From Meandrina meandrites (Eukaryota > Cnidaria > Anthozoa > Scleractinia > Meandrinidae): a DNA stretch of 64,000 nucleotides. Under the pieces are notes generated by a model, which saw nothing but the letters and a program-made list of their open reading frames with translations, was not told the origin of the DNA and did not search any database. The position numbers and the translations under genes were made by a program. The first letter of the stretch is position 1; each line of letters begins with the position of its first letter. The stretch covers positions 19,129,937-19,193,936 of the forward strand of contig OY855905.1 in assembly GCA_963693305.1 (NCBI GenBank). The letters run 5' to 3'. Positions 9,692 to 19,557 of this stretch are shown one piece after another.

Positions 9692-10501
9692 TGCATATTT
9701 ATGAGCCTTGTATCTTAGTAACGTTCAACGCTTTCTACGTCACGTCCCATTGGGAGTCTCAACTCGGGACTTATTTTCAAAACCGGTTTTTGCGTTCCAA
9801 GCATTGAAAATATTTCCAGTGGTAAGGTTTTGACGTTACATTTAGTGCATACATTTCTTTCGAAGAATAGTCGGAAGCCATTTTAATGCACGCATATCGA
9901 ACGCATTAGAAGAGGCGAAAGAAGTTAATTCTTGCGCCGCAAGAACAAGCAAGCGGTTGAAAGAAGTTAAAACCTCATGTTTTTTGTGTGTACCTGCAAA
10001 AACTAACGAAAATATGCAAGAAGTTGAAATCTAGCCTGTTATCGGTTCGAATGGTAGCGAAATCTTTCTGGCACTGTAGTTTTTGTTATCTGACGGCGAA
10101 TCTAAGCAAGCGCCTATATGTAAACAATCGTCGCGATGATGTTTCTCGAATCTGTTTCTCACAATTCTTCATATAATCAAAGAATGATAAGAGGCTAAAA
10201 CCTTTTGCAGCCAAAAATGGTAAAAAATCTCAAAAAAGAAAATGCCGATCAAAGGAACTAGAATGCTGAATAGCGAAGGGGGAAGTGGCTTTGCCGCTGT
10301 TTACATTTTACAGTCGCCGCTAATGTAACATCGAACAGTTGCCGATAAAAAAATGCAAATAGGTGGGAAGAGTGAATACTCAAATGTTTGAATTTGTCTG
10401 ATGTATTCATGTTTAATATTTCACGAAATGCACATCGAAAAACAGCTTTAATTGTTATCCGCAAAGATCACAAGCGAGTCAAAAATTCTAGTCGAAACAA
10501 A

Positions 10502-10905
10502 CAGCTGGCTTGGAGGAAGCCGACATTTGCATAATCACAACTCTGTCGGCATTTTGTTGAATGTGAACCGAAAGATCACACATTCCCTGCAAATATTGAC
10601 ATCAATTTCTTCATCTTCTGTGAGACTTTTAGTCAATCATAATAAACGTTCAGACAGTAAGAAACAAACTTTTAATTTGAGCCTTTTCGTGACTTCGCAT
10701 TATTATTCGCGAAGCGCGAAGATAGACGGACACGCTGTCACTGGAAGAAGCTTATATTTGCATAATCACAACTCTACCGGGTTTTTGTTGAATGTGAACA
10801 GAAAGATGAAACATTCACTGCAAATTTTGCCATGGATTCTTCCATCTTTTGTGAAACTTTCACTTGAGCGTAATAAACGTTCACCGAGTTAACAAACAGA
10901 CTTTT
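10502..10905. repeat. Two-copy tandem repeat, period about 240 bp
   Basis: TTTGCATAATCACAACTC, GTTGAATGTGAAC and AATAAACGTTCA recur in order in both copies (10528-10652 and 10757-10880). An open frame of 146 codons spans them, but it simply reads the repeat twice and has no other support for coding. Each copy contains the POU-type octamer ATTTGCAT or a one-base variant. Confidence 0.55.
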
Positions 10906-10970
10906 ACTGCGTGGCTTTTTATGACTGCACAACAGGTCCGATAGCTTTCGCCGGAAGATGTCGAAGATAG

Positions 10971-11171
10971 AGGCCCTGCCAGGGGGGTGTCCCAGGTCGC
11001 TTGTCGGAGTTTTAAAATGTCTCGTGTCGGCATTTTGTCATGGCTACACAACGCTGTCGGAAATTTAGCGACATACATTTGGCTTCGTCAGTCGTTTGTC
11101 GCTATTTCGTTTGAGCGCTGTCGCTACTTTTTGGCCCATGTCGCTTGTCGGAATTTACCCTGGCAGGGGCT
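10971..11171. mobile_element. hAT-type MITE nested in the larger element
   Basis: Ends AGGCCCTGCCAGGG and, inverted, AGCCCCTGCCAGGG. The flanks are GAAGATAG (10963-10970) and CAAGATAG (11172-11179), an 8-bp target duplication with one mismatch, as is usual for hAT elements. The interior repeats the GTCGCTTGTCGGA motif. It is 201 bp, with no coding capacity. Confidence 0.65.
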
Positions 11172-11656
11172 CAAGATAGCTGGACATATGTCACGCTGAA
11201 ATGTTAATGGGCAGTCTGTTTACAAAATGTTCGTTGCAACCATAAGCCTACTTTCAAAACAGTTAAAGGTTTTGGTGTTTTGTTTACACAGCGTAGCAAT
11301 TTTTCTTCGAGCAGCACTTTCACGTGTAAGCAGCGAAGCGGCGAGATCAATCTTAAAGCCGCCATGTGTTCAATCGGAGTCAAAACAGGTTTTTAGCGGA
11401 CATTAAACTGGGCACTTGATTTTCGAACCTGCTTTTAGTTGCTAAGATACTAAGTTGTGAAAAGTGTCCCTTGGGTAATTCTATCACTATGTTGCGCATG
11501 CGTGAACTGAAAACTGAATACATAATGAATTACACACTTTGTCCGTGTTGAAGTCGTAATGCGATCAGCTTTTTTTGTGCTGACTCAAGTCTTTTTTTTT
11601 CATCTTGTTTGCGCTTTGAAAATCGTTTGATGAAAGGAAACATTTTCTTCTGTCAT

Positions 11657-12000
11657 GTTGGAGGGCGTAGAAGAACTTTTGTAGTGTTTAGTTCCTCAGT
11701 TTTTAAACGGAAATATTTTACATTCAACTTGAATTTTTAACTGTTCAACACATTGAGCCAAACAGCCCCTGCTGAATATTTAAAAGGGAGTTACCTTGGA
11801 CAGCTGTACGATTAATGCACCATTGTGCAAGGAACAGAGACCCATACAGCCCTCGCTGACTGTTTTAAGCAAGAGAGTTACCTTCGAGTACTCAACATTT
11901 TGCAAGGGAGCTACCTTTTGAGTCCTCCACATTTACACAAATAGCTTTGAACTAGCTCAATTCATCTGCAATAACTTTTAGACTTAACTGCAATTGAAAT
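11657..12000. other. Leader region upstream of the 2A ORF
   Basis: Contains three related segments ending in GAGTTACCTT or GAGCTACCTT (about 11785, 11875 and 11905), a short spaced repeat that could be part of a LINE 5' untranslated region. No gene is recognised. Confidence 0.3.
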
Positions 12001-12429
12001 ATGCCATTCATATTTCCAACTATTCATATTTACAACTATAGAACATACGTAAAGTATAATTCGAATACATATAAGGTGAAACTTTTGGTGTCTGATTATG
12101 ACTGTTGTGCTTTTAATGAACTGGGTGCAATATCAAAGTCTTCATTTTCTTCGAACAAGTTCTGTGTGAGTGAAATGTTGCATTTCATTGTCGTGCATAT
12201 GACAATTTTAAAGCATAAGAATTCACCTTTTTTTTGCACTTGCTGTTATGACAGAATGTTAAATAAATTGAAATTCTGTCAATGGGTAATGTACCATGTT
12301 TTCCATAGAGTGATCTCTCTGAGTGGTGACGTTGAAGAAAACCCAGGACCACCAGATTATCGCAACGCAAATACTAAACTAGTAGCACGTAGTGGTCAAC
12401 TGCATCTTAACTGCCTCCAAAAAAACTAG
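12001..12429 (+). CDS. LINE-type leader ORF with a 2A ribosome-skipping motif
   Basis: A 142-codon frame. At residues 108-117 (12322-12351) it reads SGDVEENPGP, a perfect match to the 2A consensus D-V/I-E-x-N-P-G-P, at which the ribosome fails to form the Gly-Pro bond and releases the upstream peptide. The residues just before it (VFHRVISL) form the usual hydrophobic lead-in. In several marine invertebrates 2A sequences sit near the N-terminus of CR1-like non-LTR retrotransposon proteins, and this leader (Cys-rich, residues 79-82 CTCC) fits that. Only 25 residues follow the motif before the stop, so the endonuclease and reverse transcriptase are missing. Sequence like a LINE 3' end follows from about 12565. 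I read it as an internally deleted element. Confidence 0.7.
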   Translation: MPFIFPTIHIYNYRTYVKYNSNTYKVKLLVSDYDCCAFNELGAISKSSFSSNKFCVSEMLHFIVVHMTILKHKNSPFFCTCCYDRMLNKLKFCQWVMYHVFHRVISLSGDVEENPGPPDYRNANTKLVARSGQLHLNCLQKN

Positions 12430-12564
12430 TACATTATACATCAAGGATTACATTATGTTCTCCCCAAAAGACACTCTCAGCCTCCTACAGTAAAAGAAAT
12501 GCGTCACACATGGACATGATTTCTTTTCCCACTCCTATTCCCTTCCGTCCATCGCCACCAACAC

Positions 12565-12660
12565 TCGCACAAACACATTAAACGATGACGTCATCGCTCC
12601 CAAAAACAGTCGTGGGCTCATAGGGCCCCTTTGATTTTGGAAATTTGGCGTTTAAATACA
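12565..12660. repeat. Short repeat with CRE palindrome, possible LINE 3' tail
   Basis: Matches 40668-40742 (ACATTAAACGATGACGTCAT, then CAGTCGTGGGC and AGGGCCCCTTTGATTTT). TGACGTCA is the full CRE palindrome. The AGGGCC-TTTGAT part also resembles 16405-16425, in the LINE tail. Confidence 0.5.
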
Positions 12661-12724
12661 ACACAAGTCAAGGAAGATCTTTTGTGCATTTTCTTATATG
12701 TATTTCGATTTAATCTCTAGGCCT

Positions 12725-12862
12725 CTAGAAAAATCCAACAAGGAGATTTATAAAAACGGAGTCTTCGCCTTCTAATTCTTCGGTGTCTGAAACACTGACA
12801 TAACAAAGCAGTATAAATAATAAAAGCGAGATGATGCTAGCAAGCACCCTCGAATTATCCAT
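12725..12862 (-). CDS. 45-residue ORF with a signal-anchor-like segment
   Basis: The ATG is in a good context (CGAAAATGG). The product starts MDNSRVLASIISLLLFILLC, then YVSVS and an acidic stretch (DTEELEGED) and a short hydrophobic end. It looks like a signal peptide or membrane anchor with a small acidic part. No upstream or downstream exon is identified, and its 5' side adjoins the palindrome at 12892-13045, so it may be fortuitous. Confidence 0.25.
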   Translation of the reverse strand: MDNSRVLASIISLLLFILLCYVSVSDTEELEGEDSVFINLLVGFF

Positions 12863-12891
12863 TTTCGCATTTCGCGCCGAAAACAGTTTAT

Positions 12892-13045
12892 ATGGGTTAT
12901 TGATCAAGCGTGAGGTCAAGATGGCGGGATATTGGCAGAGTTCTTTTTTTGCGTGTTGATGGACCGAGACGAAGTCGAGGTCCATAAACACGCAAAAAAA
13001 GAACGAGGCCAATACCCTGCCATCTTGACCGAACAAGCTTGGTCA
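12892..13045. mobile_element. Palindromic foldback element, about 150 bp
   Basis: GGTCAAGATGGCGGGATATT with TTCTTTTTTTGCGTGTTGAT is inverted as AACACGCAAAAAAAGAA with ATACCCTGCCATCTTGACC. The arms are about 60-65 nt with a loop of about 20 nt. Open frames on both strands across it are by-products of the symmetry. Confidence 0.7.
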
Positions 13046-13385
13046 ATAAAGGATTTATTATATGACTTTTTTCGAGCACTGAAAAGAAAGCCAGTTGCAT
13101 GCACAATCAATGGCGCACGCTAAATCATTTCATTGGTTTAAAAGTTTAATGAGTGACTGTCAAATTCTTGAATGAATCGAGACGAAGTAAAACGATGCGA
13201 CAACAGCGAAATTCACCTCACTTTAGCCCTAAAAAGGATATTGAAATGGCTTAAATTTGCGAATCAACGTTGAGTTTGAAGCCTTAAAAGAAGACTGTCC
13301 ATTCCATCCGGCCGCCAGCTTTTGATTATTGGACGTTTTGCAGAGTATTTGCTCGCTTCTGGCGCTTTAGTGGTGCAAACCTGCC
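13046..13385. other. Gene-free stretch
   Basis: No feature recognised apart from a possible acceptor (acgttttgcAG) at 13334-13342. Confidence 0.25.
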
Positions 13386-13619
13386 GTGACATACGAGCTG
13401 AATATTGAAATTGCGACTGTTGAAAGCGTTTGGGACTTACCACTTCACGGGGAAAGCTTGAACTTTTCTACATCATTCTACATGCAAGACCCACCCTTAC
13501 TCGACGTGAACGTTAGAAGCTTAGGTGAAAAGATGTTAGGTTCGCCTTGCCGTCCGCTTTCTTCCATTTTTGAAGATGTTACACAAACGACAAGTTTGCA
13601 GAGTAGTTTATTCTTCAGG
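13386..13619 (+). CDS. Candidate exon or decayed coding fragment, product unknown
   Basis: An open frame of 78 codons ends exactly at a good donor (TTCTTCAG|gtatgt). The residues look protein-like (for example VESVWDLPLHGESLNF and DPPLLDVNVRSLGEK). No ATG stands at the start; the frame opens just after a TAG at 13368-13370, so an upstream acceptor or a frameshift is needed. It may be an exon of an unrecognised gene or a fragment carried by a mobile element. Confidence 0.25.
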
Positions 13620-13934
13620 TATGTCACTGACTTCAGTCTCTCCCTTTTCCGCCAAACAAAGCTAATACCATGTCTTCAAGTCGCTTTGCGTTATAATTTT
13701 TGTATTAGCCGGTTTTTGCGGCGAATAAAATTCACGAAACTCGTTATTTAACATTTGTAATTAAATTTGTTTGCTCTCATTCGCTTCAAGACCTATTTCC
13801 TTGCTGTCGGACTTCCTTTCGCTAGAAATAGACAGGAAATCTTTGTGTTATTTCGGAAAATAGTTTCATAGCGAAAATTTACGACTAGCGACGGTTTAAA
13901 AAGTTTTTTCGCTTGCAGGAACACAGCGGGCGAT

Positions 13935-13972
13935 CCCGAGCGGTCAAGATGGCTCCATCTTGACCGCTCGGG
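13935..13972. repeat. Perfect hairpin, 18-bp stem and 2-nt loop
   Basis: CCCGAGCGGTCAAGATGG, CT, then its exact reverse complement. A third partial copy (CATCTTGACCGCTC) follows near 14000. The core GGTCAAGATGG is shared with the foldback element at 12892-13045. Confidence 0.7.
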
Positions 13973-14698
13973 TAGCCAATCAGAGCACGAGATTCGCTTC
14001 ATCTTGACCGCTCACGGAGCTAGTCATATAATAAGAAAGATTAATGACCTTGGTAAAGTATTAAGTCTGTGACGGCAAACACCCCGGTAACGTATTCCCG
14101 CGGTGAGTTTACCTTGGTGTAATTTTCCTCTTGCGTTCATTTGCGTCAAAAATAATGTAATTTTGTCTTCCTGCTTGTTTTGTCATTTTGTTTCTCGAGT
14201 GTTTTATCATTTCGTTTTCCCGCATGTTCACAATTTTTATTTCTCGCATATGAAAAAAAGAAGACTTCAAATTATCCCAGCAAAATTTTCCCCGGTCTCT
14301 GCTTTCCCCATCCCCGGAAATGGTAAATCTTCTAAAAACACCTTTCTTTTTAGAGGCGCGAAAGTTGCAAGCGAAGATAACATACAAGCTTTTTACAGCC
14401 TAGAGAAACATTTCCTGTTATAATAGCTTTTTGGTAAAGTATATTTTAGCCTCTTTTTGTAATAGCATTATAATAAGGAGTACTATTTTTAATCTTAAAT
14501 TTTAATGTGATGTAGGTTTTAGATGCAGCGCACCTATAGATACTAGTCTTCCACCTGAATGACCCACCCTGTTTAAATATAGTTTCATATACTTACTTTC
14601 GTAATGATTCAGTATAGTCACCCGGTAATGAGCTAAAAATGAGAAACAATACTGATAAGAAACAATACTGAACGATTGCTGTGACCGTTTTTGGGTGT
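13973..14698. other. Gene-free stretch
   Basis: Open frames on both strands at 14103-14423 mirror each other and have no homology or splice support. No gene is recognised. Confidence 0.25.
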
Positions 14699-15880
14699 CC
14701 TCAGTCACCAAACAGTTTCATTCTGATGTCGAATGCACGCTTGTCTGACGAGAGACAAGAGATGTAGTCTCCCAGTGAATGTTGTGTAACCCCTTTTGAA
14801 TGTAGCTGTCAGCCGTCTGTAAGTGTTCTTCACCAAACACTTTCATTTTAATATCATACGCGCGCTTCTTGGACTTCAGAGTGGAGATGTAGTTGCCCAG
14901 TGAATGTTGTGTAACCCCTACTGAATGATAGCTCTCAGCCATCTCTGAATGTTCTTCACCAAACAGTTTCAGACTGATATCAAGTACAAGCTTGGATCCG
15001 GATCCAGAGCAGAGATGTAGTCGCCCAGTGAATGATTTGTAATACCCCTACTGAATGGTAGCAGTCAGCTGTCTCTGAATATCAGAGACAGTATATCAAT
15101 ATCCTTCACCAAACAGTTTCCATCTGATATAAAGCGCGCGCTTCTTGGACTTGAGAGCGGACAATTTCACACCTCGAAAATGGAGATTTACGGAAAATTA
15201 CCCCATCAATCAAAGGTTCTTAAAGGTGGTTAAACCTGACATTTACGCTACCGTGTGTAAACCTGGTGTAAATGTGGCTTAAATGTTTCAATCTCTTTAA
15301 GCCAGTTTTAGACATGAGTGTAAAGCTGGTTTAAAGGTCAGCTTTAAAAAATGTAAAGGTCGCGTAAAGCTGATTAAATTCCAAATTTACGCCAGCTTTA
15401 CTTCAGCTTTACACCGCAGTAAAGTTATGTTTTCATGCTGTGTTTGTAGTCGGCAAGTGAATGTTGTGTAACACCTACTGAATGGTAGCTGTAAGTGGTC
15501 GTTGGATGTTTTTTTTTACCAAACAGTCTCAGTATGATATCATGTGTAACCCTCACTTCATGGTTGTTGTTAGTCAAGCTCACCAAACAGTTTTCCGTCT
15601 AATTTCAAGAGCACCCGTTTTGGACTCGAGAGCAGAGTTGTAGTCTCCAACTGAATGTTGTGTAACCCCCACTGAAAGATAGCTGTCCGCAGTCTCTGAA
15701 TGGTTTTCACCAAATAGTTTCCGTCTGATATCAAGTGCATGATTCTTGGGCTCAAGAACGGAGATGTAGTCGCCCAGTGAATGTTGTGGAACCCCTACTT
15801 AATGGAAGTTGTCAGCAGTCTTTCGATGTTCTTCACCAAACAGCCTCAGTCTGATGTCGAGTACACGCTTCTCTGACTAA
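14699..15880 (-). pseudogene. Tetratricopeptide-repeat (TPR) pseudogene
   Basis: The minus strand holds about eight 126-nt units, each a 42-residue TPR of the kinesin-light-chain/NB-ARC-associated kind. The clearest unit reads SYHSVGVTQHSLGNYISTL, then KSKKRAYDIKMKVFGEEHLQ. Frameshifts, stops and an insertion (about 15166-15450) interrupt the array, and no start or other domain is visible. Cnidarians carry very many such TPR genes, in which neighbouring repeats are nearly identical, as here. This fragment is almost certainly dead. Confidence 0.7.
15166..15450. mobile_element. Insertion splitting a TPR unit
   Basis: The TPR unit is broken after GACTTGAGAGCGG and resumes at GTAGTCGGCAAGTGAATG. 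The inserted 285 bp are rich in GTAAAGCTG/CAGCTTTAC half-repeats. No terminal repeats are recognised. Confidence 0.45.
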
Positions 15881-16389
15881 AAAGCTTCTGAGCAGTCCCC
15901 TCTCCTGTGTTGAATGACGGCTTGGTCTAAATAGATGTCTGGAAAAATCGAATAGCACACAGTCGCGAATAGTACGAATACTCCCGAATAGTCGCGAATA
16001 GTGACAATTCGAGACCAGAATACTCTCTACTACTGATCAAAGTCAATGTCTTACATTGATCTTACACTTTAGCATATGCCACTGACAAAGAAAGGGGGCA
16101 GCTATTTTTTCCTAATTTGGAATGCCCCTTCTTTGTAATCCTCTGCACCCTTAGCGAATTGCAACTGTCAGGTTGAGTTTAAGACGAAACAAAACTACCT
16201 GGTAAAAACTAGCGTGTGAGCCTGAGAACGTTAAAAAAAACCAAAAGAAACAAGACATCAATACATCAAAAAGAATTATAAAAGAAGAGTCATTTTATAA
16301 AATTATAGAACGAAAACTAACTTAGCACCAAAACAAGGCTATACCTTGTGGTTTAACGTTTTAACACTGAAATCACAAATTACACAAAA
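15881..16389. other. Gene-free stretch
   Basis: A short tandem motif (CGAATAGT, about 15945-16015, several copies) is the only structure seen. Confidence 0.3.
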
Positions 16390-16632
16390 ATATTGAAAAG
16401 AGACACGAGACAGCCCAAAGGGCCTTTGATTATTTTTAATTTTTAAAATAATTATATTTCATTTGTATTTTTTAAGCGCTTTTTACCCGTTTTTTTATAT
16501 TGTAAATATAAATTTTTATATATAGATATTTAATGTAGTCTTAATTTACGCAGGGCCCCTTTTGATACCAGCCAAGTACTGACTGGGCCACCCTGCCTAA
16601 ATAAAGTTGACCTTACCTTATCTTACCTCTCT
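16390..16632 (+). mobile_element. 3' end of a CR1/L2-like LINE
   Basis: An untranslated tail with CTGACTGGGCCACCCTGCCT, a poly(A)-type signal (AATAAA) and a terminal microsatellite (ACCTTACCTTATCTTACC). CR1/L2-type LINEs end in short tandem repeats rather than long poly(A). The coding part is absent. Confidence 0.5.
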
Positions 16633-16639
16633 AAGAAAG

Positions 16640-17064
16640 CGCTAAAAATCACGAAATCAAGCAAATAAGAGATTGCGTGACAGACGTGACAAAGGTGGAA
16701 ATTGGTATTCTCAAATATTTTGGCCCTATAAATTCCATAAAAATAAAAAGATCTTATTGCTATGCATGAATTTGCCATTCATTAACTTTTTGTGAAAAAA
16801 AAAACAGCGTTTGATTTTTATTAAAGCTTTCCCTCCGTTTTGCGTGCAAAGTGTACTTAGCTTATATCATTTCTTTCACTTTGAAATTGTGTCATGTGGA
16901 TGCCTTTGTGAGCTAATAAGTAATTTATTAATGCTATCACTAATTTTAGAAAGTTGCTTATTCTAGTTTCTAGTTCTTAATATATATTTATTACTGCAAC
17001 TGAACAACTTGTCATCGTTGTTATGGTTGCTAATTCTAAACAAGTTTCCCTCTTGATTTTTGGA
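16640..17064. other. Gene-free AT-rich stretch
   Basis: Nothing recognised. Confidence 0.3.
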
Positions 17065-17882
17065 TTTTCCCACGGTTGTTAGTAATCCACGGAACGATGG
17101 AACACGGAACGGCGGAACGACGGAACGAGAAACAGCGGAACGGGATTTTTTTTCTGTTTTTTTTTTTTTTTTTTTAACAAAGAAACAACAACAAACAAAC
17201 AGTAAATATACCTCACAAAATAAAGGGCATGCATATATTCTTTATCCTTCGAGGTCGATTTCGTCCCAGGATTACGAGTTAAGGATTTAACAAAAGTTAA
17301 TTGTTAAAGAATTCAAAGACAATAAACTGCAAGGCTGACACTACGTAGAAATGAAAAGCCTTAACGGGACAACGACATGATAGAGTCCAAACTGAAAGCC
17401 AAAAATGCAAACTCTGGACAGCTGTTTCGACCTGATTGGGTTTCGTCAGCAGAGTGTATGCCGCACAGAATAGAACAACTAGCGTGAAGACAGTTGTCTA
17501 TAAAGTGCTCGCTGGTAATGGCAATCCGAGAGGGCTCAAATTCGAAAGCCCGCCCATTGACAACAGCCGCGTGACTATTACTCAATAGGTCAAGAATTCG
17601 AAATATCATGTCGTTGTCGCGATAAGGGAAGTGAGGATAGCCAGAACTATCCGTACACTGAAAACATGGACAAAGCCATGTGAAAACAACACTGCAAACA
17701 TGGACAAAACCATGCGAAAACAGTGAAAATGTACAGCATATCGGATCTGAAAAGATCTACGGTCCAAATAAAACTGAAAATGAAAATTTTTGGCTGATTA
17801 GAGCTGTCAGTAGCTCCTACGTACACCAGCAGCATTTTCGTCGGCGTCCCTTGCTTTCATTTGTCATTTAAAGAATTCGTAT

Positions 17883-17997
17883 TTGGCGCGATTTACTACC
17901 TTTTCCCGCCTGTTTGCGAGATTTCCCCGGCGCAATTTTTCGCGGGCTCACTTTCTCACGACACACGAGGCCATCAAAATGGAAGATAGTGATGATG
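17883..17997 (+). promoter_or_regulatory. Captured promoter-like segment with a short first coding exon
   Basis: ATTTGGCGCG and TTTTCCCGCC (E2F-type sites) precede an ATG at 17979 in a good context (AAAATGG). It opens MEDSDD and reaches a strong donor (GATG|gtaagt) at 17997. Such an arrangement is typical of a host cell-cycle or housekeeping gene start. No continuing exon is recognised within the element. Confidence 0.4.
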
Positions 17998-18113
17998 GTA
18001 AGTTAAATTTCGTACTTTCAGTCGCTTTACTTCCTTTTCTGAGTGATTTTTTCGTCTTAAATGTTCATTTTAGTTGTTTCTTTATTAATTTGTCGGTATT
18101 TTGAAGTGCTATT

Positions 18114-18192
18114 GTCCGATCTTAAGCCCTGTTGGGCGGGGTTAGTACTTGGATGGGTGACCAACTGAAAATACCCCTTGTTGTGGGCATTT
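18114..18192 (+). pseudogene. 5S rRNA gene fragment (3' two-thirds)
   Basis: Contains GGTTAGTACTTGGATGGG, TGACCAACTG and AATACC, the conserved 3' part of animal 5S rRNA with its internal promoter. The first third is missing and the end is diverged. It lies inside the Mutator-like element. A second 5S-like copy is at 32938-33040 on the minus strand. Confidence 0.7.
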
Positions 18193-18898
18193 CATTTCTC
18201 TTCCTTTTTTTTCTTACGAAATAAGTAACTTTTCAGGCCCTTTTATTTTTTTTTTGTCAACGGCTTTTTTGACTTGCTTCGACTTTGTACGTTTCATTGT
18301 CTCGATTGGGGCAAGGCCATCCCCTTTTTTTTCTCTGTTTAGCGTCGTCCGACCGACCCAGATTTTCGCGTTTTGCCATACAGTTTTGGTCGTTCATCCT
18401 TTTTGCGCTGTTCTCGCTTGAATTTAACCACGACGTCGATTTTTCCTTCTTCCATTGCCACCATGTTGACTTTATAACCACGTCTTGTTGTTTCCAGGCT
18501 CCACGGATATTACGCTGAGATACCGGGCCTCCTAGTTCCAGACTCCTTTTCCAATTTTTTTTTTGTTTCTTTTCCGACCGACCGACCCAAAAACAGAAAA
18601 CGCATTCGACAGTAAACGAAAAAAAAAAAAGGGATGGCCAAGCAAGTCCGAAGGGCAGTCACGCTTCTCGAAATCCTCACTCGAAATAAGCTCGACAACT
18701 TGGCTCTAGATCGACCTCGAAGGATAGAGAATATATGCATGCCCTTTATTTTGTGAGATATATTTACTGTTTGTTTGTTGTTGTTTTTTTGTTAAAAAAA
18801 AAAACAGAAAAAAAATCCCGTTCCGCTGTTTCTCGTTCCGTCGTTCCGCCGTTCCGTGTTCCGTCGTTCCACGGATTACTAACAGCCTTTTCCCACGG

Positions 18899-19557
18899 CC
18901 TTGCCGCATATCTCACGCGCTGTATAATTACTGTAATGGGGTTTTTGTGCTCTTTTCAGAGTATAATGAAAACAGACTGTTCCTGTAATAGGTAAGATAA
19001 AAGTTAGTCTTTAATTACTTTGCGCAATTGGCAAAGGATATTTCGAATCACTGTTTTGGCGGGTCGTTTTCTCTTGAAATATTGAACCACAGAAAGTGAA
19101 CTCATGCTTAGTTTGCTAGACTCGGTGTTTTCAGAACACGGACACTGGACATAATTTTATTCCTAAGTTAGATCAGGTAAGTTGTGTGTAAAGTAAAGAA
19201 AATTATTATTTCAGAACACTACCTGAAAAGGTTCAATCTGTGGAATGATACAGCATATGGTCCGCTTGCAAAGAATTTTTACTGACGTTATTTGTATTTA
19301 TTTTCAACAAAAATGACTGAATTACCTCAACCTTTTACCTGTATTCCACTCTTTTTCGTACCAAAGAAATAACAAAAGGCAAAGCGTGACTCGAATGTAT
19401 CTCGGGTTGATTCCACTGATTTGGATATCGCAACCAATGCAACAAATTGAATGAAGGACAAGTTTTGAAGAGCAACAAAGGGTACCCTAAAGCGAACCAT
19501 TGACATCCACTTCTAATGTGCAAAATTGTCATTTTAAATACATATGAGCATGAATGG
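18899..19557. other. Gene-free stretch
   Basis: No gene or repeat end recognised. Confidence 0.3.

Larger units (their letters stand above)
9631..11562. mobile_element. Inserted inverted-repeat DNA element, about 1.93 kb, non-autonomous
   Basis: The left end has ACGACTTCAACACGGACAAA and continues GTGTGTAATTCA. The right end is the exact reverse complement of this 32-nt stretch; one nucleotide further out differs. The intact first unit of the flanking duplication shows the empty site (GTTGC|GATC), so the junctions are known to within 1-3 bp; the target duplication is at most TGC. No transposase is recognised. The interior carries a tandem repeat (10502-10905), a perfect hairpin (9668-9691) and a nested hAT-type MITE (10971-11171). 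The superfamily is undecided. Confidence 0.7.
17076..18887. mobile_element. Mutator-like element with long terminal inverted repeats, 1.8 kb
   Basis: The left terminal repeat (17076-17270) and right terminal repeat (18705-18887) are inverted copies. They start TGTTAGTAATCC, run through GGAACG-type tandem hexamers and a homopolymer run, and end near ATATATGCATGCCC. Both flanks carry the identical 11-mer TTTTCCCACGG (17065-17075 and 18888-18898), a target duplication in the 8-11 bp range typical of Mutator-like elements. No transposase is recognised. The cargo includes a promoter-like segment with a start codon and a donor (17883-17997) and part of a 5S rRNA gene (18114-18192), so it resembles gene-capturing Pack-MULEs. 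Confidence 0.7.

Noticed and set aside
10452..10892. 146-codon plus-strand ORF
   Set aside because: It reads a two-copy tandem repeat in one frame; the internal repetition and lack of motifs argue against a protein.
14103..14423. Overlapping ORFs on both strands (106 and 92 codons)
   Set aside because: They cover the same bases in opposite directions, with no motif, promoter or splice support.
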